Origin: Miltoncostaea sp050250915
GTDB lineage: Bacteria > Actinomycetota > Thermoleophilia > Miltoncostaeales > Miltoncostaeaceae
Length of the DNA: 64,000 nt
Assembly: GCA_050250915.1 (NCBI GenBank)
Contig: JBFWNT010000012.1
Span: forward strand, 1 to 64,000
Direction of reading: 5' to 3'
How positions within the stretch are numbered: position 1 is the first letter of the stretch; every line of letters starts with the position of its first letter. This document shows positions 52,214 to 59,171 of this stretch, piece after piece. Position numbers and translations under genes: made by a program. The notes beneath the pieces are model-generated. The model saw only the letters and a program-made list of their open reading frames with translations, made no database searches and was not told the origin of the DNA.

Positions 52214-52888
52214 CTAGGGGCGCTCCGGGGCGTTCTCGAGGCCGGAGATGGAGAGGCTGGCCTCGCCGCCGTACTTGCGGTTCAGGTTGATGATGAGGGC
52301 GGTGGAGCCCTCGATGATGAGGGCGTTGGCGAGAGGCCCGGCGTCGAGCGCCCGGGTGCCGGGGATCGCCTTCGTCAGCTCGATCACCTGCTCCCGCGCC
52401 TCGCGGCTCTTGCCGCACACGAGCACGTCGGCGTCGAGGTGGTGCTGCGCCTGCAGGCCGGCGGCCGGGAGGTTGTTGTAGGCGACCACGACCTTCGCCT
52501 CGGGGGCGAGCTCCTGGATGCGGTGCGCGCACGACTGCGCCGGGAGGGCGTCGCCCTGCTCCGCGATGGCCCCGCTCTTGCCGAACTTCAGGGCGTTCAC
52601 CACCGACACGACGACCTTGCCCGCCAGGGCGTCGGCCATCGGCGGGATGGTCGAGTCGATGCCCTCCCACGGGATCGAGACGATGGCCAACTCGCCCTCC
52701 TCCGCGGCCGCGACGTTCTCGCGGGGCGTGAACGTGCCCGAGGGCAGCGCCTCCTGGAGGGTGGCGGCGGCCTGGTCGGCGCGCTCCTGGCTCCGCGAGC
52801 CCACGACGATCTCGTGGCCGGCCGCGGCGAAGTTGATTGCGAGGCCACGGCCGAGGTCGCCGGTGCCGCCGAAAATCGCGATCTTCAT
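52214..52888 (-). CDS. npdG: NADPH-dependent F420 reductase
   Basis: A 224-residue enzyme that transfers hydride between NADP(H) and coenzyme F420. The N terminus MKIAIFGGTGDLGRGLA is the NADP loop, followed by the 2'-phosphate pocket VGSRSQERA. VVVSVVNALKF and the C-terminal IEGSTALIINLNRKYG support the NpdG/Fno family. It implies that the organism makes F420. ATG at 52888 follows GGGAGAC. The gene is downstream of folD and the helicase on the same strand, with a 4-nt gap. Confidence 0.95.
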   Translation of the reverse strand: MKIAIFGGTGDLGRGLAINFAAAGHEIVVGSRSQERADQAAATLQEALPSGTFTPRENVAAAEEGELAIVSIPWEGIDSTIPPMADALAGKVVVSVVNALKFGKSGAIAEQGDALPAQSCAHRIQELAPEAKVVVAYNNLPAAGLQAQHHLDADVLVCGKSREAREQVIELTKAIPGTRALDAGPLANALIIEGSTALIINLNRKYGGEASLSISGLENAPERP

Positions 52889-52892
52889 CTGG

Positions 52893-53768
52893 TCAGTCGT
52901 CTCCCGTTGTCTTGGTGCCGGCGGCCCGTCGCCGGGCGGCCTCCAGCGTGTTCGCCAAGAGGTAGGCGATGGTCATGGGGCCGACGCCCCCGGGGACCGG
53001 CGTGAGCCAGCCGGCCACCTCGCGGGCTTCGTCGCCCGCCACGTCGCCGCGCAGCCCCGCGTCCGTGCGGTTGATGCCGACGTCGATCACGGCGGCGCCC
53101 GGCTTGATCCAGTCACCGCGGATCATCTCGGGGCGCCCGACGGCGGCCACCAGGATGTCGGCGGAGCGGCACAGCTCCTTCAGGTCGCGCGTCTTCGAGT
53201 GGGCCACCGTGACGGTGGCGCTGCGGGCCGTCAGCAGCAGGGCCATCGGCTTGCCGACGATCAGGCTGCGGCCCACCACCACCGCGTTGGCGCCCTCGAT
53301 GGGGATGCCGGCGCGGTCGAGCACCCACATCACGCCGGCCGGCGTGCACGGGACGGAGCCCGGCTCACCGCGGATGAGGCGGCCCAGGTTGATCGGGGCG
53401 AAGCCGTCGACGTCCTTGTCGGGGTGGATGCGGTTCGCGATCGCGACCTCCGACAGCTGGTCGGGCACCGGCAGCTGCACCAGCATCCCGTCGACCGAGT
53501 CGTCGGCGTTCAGCTCGTCGATGAGGGCGTCGAGCTGGTCCTGGGTGGTCGTGTCCGGCAGCACCACCCGGCGGGAGATCATGCCCGCCTCCTCCGCCGC
53601 CCGCGCCTTGCCGGCCTGGTAGAGCTCGGACGCCGGGTCGTCGCCCACCTGGATGCCCACCAGCCCCGGCACCCGCCCGTAGGCGAGCCGGAACGCGTCG
53701 ACGCCGCGCCGCACCTCCTCGCGGAGGTCGGCCGCCGCCTGCTTGCCGTCGATGATCACCGCCGGCAT
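52893..53768 (-). CDS. folD: Bifunctional methylenetetrahydrofolate dehydrogenase/cyclohydrolase
   Basis: FolD converts 5,10-methylene-THF to 10-formyl-THF with NADP. The 291-residue protein has the catalytic Lys54 in YQAGK, LVQLPVPDQL (PLP motif), PCTPAGV, GRSLIVGKPMA for NADP and PGGVGPMTIAYL at the end. ATG at 53768 overlaps the upstream helicase stop (TGATG). The group is npdG-folD-helicase. Confidence 0.96.
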   Translation of the reverse strand: MPAVIIDGKQAAADLREEVRRGVDAFRLAYGRVPGLVGIQVGDDPASELYQAGKARAAEEAGMISRRVVLPDTTTQDQLDALIDELNADDSVDGMLVQLPVPDQLSEVAIANRIHPDKDVDGFAPINLGRLIRGEPGSVPCTPAGVMWVLDRAGIPIEGANAVVVGRSLIVGKPMALLLTARSATVTVAHSKTRDLKELCRSADILVAAVGRPEMIRGDWIKPGAAVIDVGINRTDAGLRGDVAGDEAREVAGWLTPVPGGVGPMTIAYLLANTLEAARRRAAGTKTTGDD

Positions 53769-55915
53769 CAGCCCACCTTCCTCATCGGCGCCGCGCCGGC
53801 CATCAGCCGCCGCTCGCTGCCGTCCTGCGCGAAGCGCACCCGCACCAGGTCCCCTCCCCCGTCGATCCCCGTGACCACGCCCTCGCCGAACGTCGCGTGC
53901 AGCACCGAGTCGCCCGTCGCGAACGACGCCCCCCGCGCCGGCGCATCCATCGCCGCCCCCGCCCACGTCTGCCGCGGCGACCGTCTCCCGCCCGGGGGCT
54001 CGGCCAGCGCGTCGGCGGGGATCTCCCCGAGGAACCGCGACGGCAGGCGGTAGTCGCGCCCGCCGTGCATCGCCCGGCTCTCCGCATGCGTGAGGGTGAG
54101 GTGCCGCCGCGCCCGCGTGAGGCCCACGTAGAAGAGGCGCCGCTCCTCCTCCAGCGTCTCCGGGGTGTCGGAGCGCACGTGGGGGAACAGCCCCTCCTCG
54201 AGCCCGGTGATGAGGACGGTGTCGAACTCCAGGCCCTTCGCGTTGTGGATCGTCATGAGCGTGACGGCGCCGCCGCTCGTGTCGACCAGGTCCGCGTCGG
54301 CCTGCAGGGCGATCCCCTCCAGGAAGTCGGCGAGCGTGGCCTCCTGCCGGGTGGCCTCGAACTCGGCCGCCACCCGCACCATCTCCTCCAGGTTCTCGAT
54401 GCGCCCCTGGGCCTCGAAGGTCCCCTCCGCCAGCAGCGCGTCGCGCAGGCCGGAGCGCTCGAGCACCTCCTCCAGCACCCGGTCGAGCGGCGTGCCGGCG
54501 GCCACGTGGTCGCGGACGTCGCGCAGCAGGGCGCCGCTCTGGCCGAGCGTCGCGCGCTGGCCGGCGGGCAGCCCGGGGATCTCGTCCGGGCGCAGCAGCG
54601 TGTCGGCCACCGGGACGCCGAACGCCTGGGCGTGGGCCTCCAGCTTGGCGACGGCGCCGGGGCCGATGCCCCTCTTCGGCGCGCCCAGCATCCGCGCCAG
54701 GCTCACCCCGTCCGCCGGGTTCGCCACGACGCGGAGGTACGCGAGCAGGTCGCGGATCTCCGCCCGCTCGTAGAACCGCGGGCCGCCGACCACCACGTAG
54801 GGCACGGAGCGCCGGACCAGCTGGTCCTCGATCGCGCGGCTCTGCGCGTTGGTGCGGTAGAAGACCGCGATGTCGGCGAGCGACTCGCCGCGGGCGACGG
54901 CCGCGTCGATGCCGGACGCCACCACACGGGCCTCCTCGTGCTCGTCGCGGCACGAGACCGCGGCGATCGGCTCGCCCTCCCCCAGGTCGGTCCAGAGGCG
55001 CTTGGGGTGGCGGTGGGGGTTGCGCTCCACCACGGCGTTCGCGGCCCGCAGGATGGTGCCGGTGGAGCGATAGTTCTGCTCCAGCGCCACGACGTGGGCG
55101 TCCGGGTAGTCGCGCTCGAAGTCGAGGATGTTGCGCACGTCGGCGCCGCGCCACGAGTAGATGCCCTGGTCGTCATCGCCCACGGCCACCACGTTGCGCT
55201 CCGGCTCGGCGAGCACCCGCACGAGCCGGTACTGCACGTGGTTGGTGTCCTGGTACTCGTCCACCAGCACGTGGCGGAACCGGCCCTGCCAGCGGGCGCG
55301 CACGGCCTCGTCGTTCTCGAGCAGGCCGGCGGTGACCATCAGCAGGTCGTCGAAATCCATCGCCCCGTTGGCCCGGAGGGCGTCGGCGTAGCGCCGGTAG
55401 ACGCGGGCCACGATCTCCTCGTTGAACGACTCCGCGGCCGCCAGGACCTCCTCGGGGCCCTCCATCCGGCTCTTCGCGTCGGAGATGCGCGCCTGCACGC
55501 CGCGCGGCGCGACCCGCTTGGGGTCGACCTCCTCGTCGACCAGGCTGCGGCGGATGAGCCGGAGCTGGTCGTCGGCGTCGTAGATGGAGAAGTCCCTCGC
55601 GTAGCCGGCGTTCTCGGCTTCGCGGCGCAGGATCCGGACGCACGCGGAGTGGAAGGTGCTGGCCCAGATCGCCCGGGCCCGCGGGCCCACCAGACCGCCG
55701 ATGCGGTCGCGCATCTCACCCGCCGCCTTGTTGGTGAAGGTGATCGCCAGGATCGCCTCCGGCGCCACGCCCTCCTCGCCGATGAGGCGGGCGACGCGGT
55801 GCGTCAGGACGCGGGTCTTGCCGCTGCCCGCGCCGGCCAGCACGAGGAGCGGCCCCTCCCCGTGGAGGACGGCCTCGCGCTGCGGCGGGTTGAGGCCGTC
55901 GAGTAGATCGGACAC
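53768..55915 (-). CDS. pcrA: UvrD/PcrA-type DNA helicase
   Basis: A 715-residue superfamily-1 3'-5' helicase for repair and removal of protein from DNA. Motif I AGAGSGKT (27-34), motif Ia ITFTNKAAGEM, motif II in VLVDEYQDTNHVQ, motif III DDDQGIYSWRGAD, motif IV LEQNYRS, motif V LMTIHNAKGLEFDTV and motif VI VGLTRARRHL are all present. The C-terminal tail matches a PcrA end. GTG at 55915 starts it, and it leads the folD-npdG group. Confidence 0.95.
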   Translation of the reverse strand: MSDLLDGLNPPQREAVLHGEGPLLVLAGAGSGKTRVLTHRVARLIGEEGVAPEAILAITFTNKAAGEMRDRIGGLVGPRARAIWASTFHSACVRILRREAENAGYARDFSIYDADDQLRLIRRSLVDEEVDPKRVAPRGVQARISDAKSRMEGPEEVLAAAESFNEEIVARVYRRYADALRANGAMDFDDLLMVTAGLLENDEAVRARWQGRFRHVLVDEYQDTNHVQYRLVRVLAEPERNVVAVGDDDQGIYSWRGADVRNILDFERDYPDAHVVALEQNYRSTGTILRAANAVVERNPHRHPKRLWTDLGEGEPIAAVSCRDEHEEARVVASGIDAAVARGESLADIAVFYRTNAQSRAIEDQLVRRSVPYVVVGGPRFYERAEIRDLLAYLRVVANPADGVSLARMLGAPKRGIGPGAVAKLEAHAQAFGVPVADTLLRPDEIPGLPAGQRATLGQSGALLRDVRDHVAAGTPLDRVLEEVLERSGLRDALLAEGTFEAQGRIENLEEMVRVAAEFEATRQEATLADFLEGIALQADADLVDTSGGAVTLMTIHNAKGLEFDTVLITGLEEGLFPHVRSDTPETLEEERRLFYVGLTRARRHLTLTHAESRAMHGGRDYRLPSRFLGEIPADALAEPPGGRRSPRQTWAGAAMDAPARGASFATGDSVLHATFGEGVVTGIDGGGDLVRVRFAQDGSERRLMAGAAPMRKVG

Positions 55916-55938
55916 CGGTCGGATCCTACCGGAGGTGC

Positions 55939-55959
55939 CCGACGCCCCGAGGGCGTCGG
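55939..55959 (-). terminator. Hairpin after cysE
   Basis: CCGACGCC (55939-55946) pairs with GGCGTCGG (55952-55959) around a 5-nt loop, just after the cysE stop and before the helicase gene. It has no T-run. Confidence 0.5.
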
Positions 55960-55963
55960 CGCG

Positions 55964-56752
55964 CTAGATCCCGGCTCCCGGGTTGAGGCCGAGGATCGAT
56001 GAGATCTCCTCCTGGGCCGTCGGCAGGCAGTCCTCGTCGGAGGCGGGGATCCGGACCGCCGGCGCGCGGCCGGCGCGCAGCTCGGCGAGGTCCTGCTCGA
56101 GCTCGGTGACGCGGCGGACGAGGCACGCCATGGCCTCGGCGACCGGGTCGGGGAGCCGGGTGTGCTGCATGTCGGGATGGTGCACGTCGCGCACCTTCTG
56201 GCCGTCGACGATCACCGGCCGCCCGGGGTTGCCGACGACGGTCGAGTAGGGGGGCACGTCCTTCACCACGATCGAGCCCGCGCCGACCTTGGCACCCTCG
56301 CCCAGCACGACGGGACCCAGGACGTTGGCGCCGGTGCCGACGGTCACGCCGTCCCGCACGGTGGGGTGCCGCTTGCCGGTCTCCTTGCCGGTGCCGCCGA
56401 GGGTGACGCCCTGGTAGAGCGTGACGTCCTCGCCGATCTCGGTCGTCTCCCCGATGACCACGCCCATGCCGTGGTCGATGAAGAAGCCGGGGCCGATGGT
56501 GGCGCCGGGGTGGATCTCGATGCCGGTGAGGGACCGCGAGAACTGGCTGACCAGCCGCGCCGGCAGGCGGAGGCCGCGGTTCCAGAGGCGGTGGGCGCCG
56601 CGGTGCAGCCACACGGCGTGGAGCCCCGGGTAGCAGAGCAGCACCTCGGCGGTGGAGCGGGCGGCCGGGTCACGCTCCCGGGCCACCGCGATGTCCCGCG
56701 CGAGGGACTCCTTCGCGCCGCCGAGCCATGCGAGCAGCGGACGCCGTGGCAT
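55964..56752 (-). CDS. cysE: Serine O-acetyltransferase
   Basis: CysE makes O-acetylserine from serine and acetyl-CoA, the substrate for CysK. The 262-residue protein has the left-handed beta-helix repeats with GIEIHPGATIGPGFFIDHGMG, in part, VVIGETTEIGEDVTLYQGVTLG and GNPGRPV. Catalytic His residues are in IDHGMG and HPTVRDG. A C-terminal helical extension of about 60 residues follows. On the minus strand TATACT lies 7 nt before the ATG, a clean -10 and a clear leaderless candidate. CysK is encoded 6 kb away. Confidence 0.95.
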   Translation of the reverse strand: MPRRPLLAWLGGAKESLARDIAVARERDPAARSTAEVLLCYPGLHAVWLHRGAHRLWNRGLRLPARLVSQFSRSLTGIEIHPGATIGPGFFIDHGMGVVIGETTEIGEDVTLYQGVTLGGTGKETGKRHPTVRDGVTVGTGANVLGPVVLGEGAKVGAGSIVVKDVPPYSTVVGNPGRPVIVDGQKVRDVHHPDMQHTRLPDPVAEAMACLVRRVTELEQDLAELRAGRAPAVRIPASDEDCLPTAQEEISSILGLNPGAGI

Positions 56753-56759
56753 GCGGGCT

Positions 56760-56765
56760 AGTATA
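56760..56765 (-). promoter_or_regulatory. -10 box TATACT for cysE
   Basis: On the minus strand TATACT ends 7 nt before the ATG at 56752, so the predicted start site falls at or one base before the start codon. The AT-rich hexamer stands out in this GC-rich DNA. Confidence 0.65.
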
Positions 56766-56791
56766 GGCGCCCCTTCCGAGGAGGCGCCCAC

Positions 56792-57028
56792 CTGACCCGC
56801 CAGAGGCTCAAGCTGACGTTCCCCGAGCAGCTCATCAAGGAGCCGATCATCTACACGCTGGCGAAGCGGTTCGACGTGGTGATCAACATCCGCCGCGCCG
56901 ACATCCGCGAGACGGAGGGCTGGGTGATCATGGAGGCCACCGGGACCGAGCAGAAGCTCGACGAGGCCCGGCGGCACCTCGAGGGGCTCGGCGTGCGGGT
57001 CGATGACCTGGAGGCCTACCTCGAGTAG
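56792..57028 (+). CDS. NIL-domain protein with probable CTG start
   Basis: A 78-residue protein matching the NIL domain: RQRLKLTFPEQLIKEPIIY, TLAKRFDVVINIRRADI, GWVIMEATGTEQKLDEA and a C-terminal helix. NIL domains usually occur in methionine ABC ATPases or ferredoxins, and stand-alone forms are known in sulphur metabolism. No ATG, GTG or TTG lies upstream of the conserved part. CTG at 56792 has GAGGAGG at 56778-56784 with a 7-nt gap, so I use it. It is divergent from cysE, which fits a sulphur-related role. Confidence 0.75.
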   Translation: MTRQRLKLTFPEQLIKEPIIYTLAKRFDVVINIRRADIRETEGWVIMEATGTEQKLDEARRHLEGLGVRVDDLEAYLE

Positions 57029-57701
57029 CGTCGCCGTCGCCGGCGCGTCGTGCGACCCGGGGCCGTCCCCCACCGCCCGCGCCCTCCGGCTCGAGGGGCT
57101 GCGCGCCGAGGGGCCGGACGCGCTCCGCGCGCTGCTGGAGCGGGTGGGCGATCCGCCGTGGGACGTCGAGGTGGCCGACGACGACCCCGTGCGGCCGCTG
57201 CTCGGCTCCGAGGGGTTCGAGCCCTACGCCCGGATGGCGGTGATGGCCCGGCCGCTGGAGGGGATGACGCCCGCGCCGCACGTGTCCGGGGTGTCGGTGG
57301 AGCCGTACCGCAACGACTGGTCGGAGGCGTTCCAGAACGCCGAGCGGATGGCGCTGGAGGGGCTCGCCACCTTCGCGGAGATGGGCCAGCCGACCGGCTA
57401 CGAGCAGGCGGAGGGCTTCGATGCGTTCGCGATCGCCCGCGACCAGCGCGACATGCTCGGCTTCGCCCAGGCGATGCTTCCCGAGGGGTGGATCAACTGG
57501 ATGGGCGTCGTGCCCGACGCGCGTCGCAAGGGCATCGGGACCCTGCTGATGGCCGACATCGCAAAGCAGGTGCGCGACCGGCGCGGCACCCACCTGGCGG
57601 CGCTGGTCGAGGTCGACACGCCGGGCCAGGCGTTCCTCGCGAAGCTCGGCTTCCGCGAGCGGGGGCAGCGCCGCACGCTGATGATCCGCCGGGCGGGATG
57701 A
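57003..57701 (+). CDS. GNAT-family acetyltransferase
   Basis: A 232-residue protein. The C-terminal half (about 95-230) is a GNAT domain: INWMGVVPDARRKGIGTLLMADI, in part, has the acetyl-CoA-binding RxxGIG, and ALVEVDTPGQAFLAKLGFRERG is the end. The N-terminal half looks like a degenerate second GNAT-like domain. ATG at 57003 overlaps the NIL gene by 26 nt. Substrate is unknown. The stop overlaps the following methyltransferase start. Confidence 0.82.
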   Translation: MTWRPTSSSVAVAGASCDPGPSPTARALRLEGLRAEGPDALRALLERVGDPPWDVEVADDDPVRPLLGSEGFEPYARMAVMARPLEGMTPAPHVSGVSVEPYRNDWSEAFQNAERMALEGLATFAEMGQPTGYEQAEGFDAFAIARDQRDMLGFAQAMLPEGWINWMGVVPDARRKGIGTLLMADIAKQVRDRRGTHLAALVEVDTPGQAFLAKLGFRERGQRRTLMIRRAG

Positions 57702-58501
57702 CCCCGGAGGCGGGGTCGCGCCCGGCCACGCTCCGGTTCGAGGGGGAGCGCGCGAAGGCGCTGGAGGCGATCTACGTCACGCCCGACGTGGTGGCGCAGC
57801 GGGAGGCGGTGCTGGCGGCGCTCGACCCCCGGCCCGGGGAGTGGGTGCTGGACCTCGGCGTGGGGCCGGGGCTGCTGGCGGCGGCGATCGCGGAGCGGGT
57901 GGGCGCGGCGGGCGGCCTGACCGGCATCGACGTGAGCCGCGACATGCTCGCGATCGCGGCGGGGCGCCAATTGGCGCATGGGGCCGCCACGCCGGAGTTC
58001 CGGGAGGGGAGCGTCACCGCCCTCCCCTTCCCCGACGGCGCCTTCGACGCCGCCGTCTGCACCCAGGTCTACGAGTACGTCGAGGACATGCCGCTGGCCG
58101 TGCGTGAGGCGGCGCGGGTGCTGCGGCGCGGCGGGCGGCTGGTGGTGCTCGACACGGACTGGGACTCGATCGTGTGGCGGTCGTCCGACGACGCGCGGAT
58201 GGCGCGCGTGCTCGCCGCCTGGGACGCCCACCTGGTGCACCGCGGCCTGCCCCGCGAGCTCCCGGAGCTGCTGCGCGGCGCCGGCTTCGACGTCGCCGGC
58301 GTCGCCGTGGTCCCCCTGCTGAACGTCGGGTACGACCCACAGACGTACAGCGCCGGGATGCGCGACCTCATCGCCGAGTTCGTCACGGACCACGGGGTCC
58401 CCGCCGGCGAGGTGGCCGCCTGGCGCGAGGATCTGCTCTCGCTCGGCGACCGCTCCTTCTTCAGCCTCAACCGCTACCTCTTCACGGCCGTCCGCCCCTG
58501 A
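57698..58501 (+). CDS. Class I SAM-dependent methyltransferase
   Basis: A 267-residue methyltransferase with motif I VLDLGVGPGLLA, acidic GIDVSRDML, post-II GSVTALPFPDGAFDAAVC, motif IV/V in REAARVLRRGGRLVVLDTDW. It is of the UbiE/arsenite-type Methyltransf_11 group, and the substrate is not readable. Between motifs I and II it has AAGRQLAHGAAT, containing a single arm of the dispersed palindrome. ATG at 57698 overlaps the GNAT stop. Confidence 0.88.
   Translation: MTPEAGSRPATLRFEGERAKALEAIYVTPDVVAQREAVLAALDPRPGEWVLDLGVGPGLLAAAIAERVGAAGGLTGIDVSRDMLAIAAGRQLAHGAATPEFREGSVTALPFPDGAFDAAVCTQVYEYVEDMPLAVREAARVLRRGGRLVVLDTDWDSIVWRSSDDARMARVLAAWDAHLVHRGLPRELPELLRGAGFDVAGVAVVPLLNVGYDPQTYSAGMRDLIAEFVTDHGVPAGEVAAWREDLLSLGDRSFFSLNRYLFTAVRP
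57964..57980. repeat. Single arm in the methyltransferase gene
   Basis: GCGCCAATTGGCGCATG holds the exact core and CATG flank, encoding Arg-Gln-Leu-Ala-His. The GRQLAHG stretch recurs in thiL, an unrelated protein. Confidence 0.6.
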
Positions 58502-58508
58502 CGGGGGC

Positions 58509-58550
58509 GATGCGCCGATTGGCGTTCCCCCCACACGCCGATTGGCGCAC
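58509..58550. repeat. Full two-arm dispersed palindrome, copy 5
   Basis: Arms CGCCGATTGGCG (with GATG) and CGCCGATTGGCG (followed by CACG), 11-nt spacer, 23 bp between centres. It fills the 54-bp gap between convergent genes, 8 nt after one stop and 6 nt from the other. Confidence 0.85.
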
Positions 58551-58555
58551 GGGGA

Positions 58556-59011
58556 TCAGGGGGCGGCCTGGCCGGCCGCCGAGAAGGCCGCGGTGCGGCG
58601 GGTGACGGCGGCGCTGAGGGCCATCATCTGCGCCTGGTCCCTGAGCAGGACGGCGTCGAGGTAGCGCGTCAGCACGTCGGTGACGGGCGGGGCGGCCGCG
58701 GCGAGGCGGGCGCGCTGGCGGTTCGTGGCGGGATCGGCGACGCGGTAGCGGCTCACGGCGTACATCCGCCGGTCGAAACGGGTCACGGCCTTACGGGCCC
58801 GCGGGACGGTGGCGACGAGGGCGTCGAGGGTGTCGGCGCCGTTCAGGAGCGTGCCGACCTTGGTGAGCGCGCGGCTCGCCGCGGTCACGTCCGCCATGTA
58901 GGTGGCCCCGGAGACCACGGGCGGACTCTGCGCCGACGCCGGCCCGGCCAGCAGCGCGGCGGCCACGGCGATCACCGCGATCCACGCGCCCCACGCCCTC
59001 GCACCGGCCAT
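58556..59011 (-). CDS. Small secreted protein of unknown function
   Basis: A 151-residue protein with a signal peptide (about 1-27, ending AGPASA) and an all-helical mature part rich in Ala, Arg and Thr. I recognise no family. The start is ATG at 59011. It could be a periplasmic or cell-wall-associated helical protein. Confidence 0.65.
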   Translation of the reverse strand: MAGARAWGAWIAVIAVAAALLAGPASAQSPPVVSGATYMADVTAASRALTKVGTLLNGADTLDALVATVPRARKAVTRFDRRMYAVSRYRVADPATNRQRARLAAAAPPVTDVLTRYLDAVLLRDQAQMMALSAAVTRRTAAFSAAGQAAP

Positions 59012-59102
59012 CCGCCAGACCCCCGTTCGCCCCCACGTCCACGGAAAGTCTAGGAGCGACGTACCTGGCCGAACGTCCAGAACCGGTCCCGGATCACCGC
59101 CA

Positions 59103-59143
59103 GATGCGTCGATCGGCGCTGACCCGAAACGCCAAATGGCGCA
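59103..59143. repeat. Full two-arm dispersed palindrome, copy 6
   Basis: Arms CGTCGATCGGCG (with GATG) and CGCCAAATGGCG (followed by CAGA), 11-nt spacer, 23 bp between centres. It is 29 nt after the stop of the Het-C-like gene on the minus strand. Confidence 0.75.
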
Positions 59144-59171
59144 GAACGGGACGACCGAACGGCCGTGCCGA

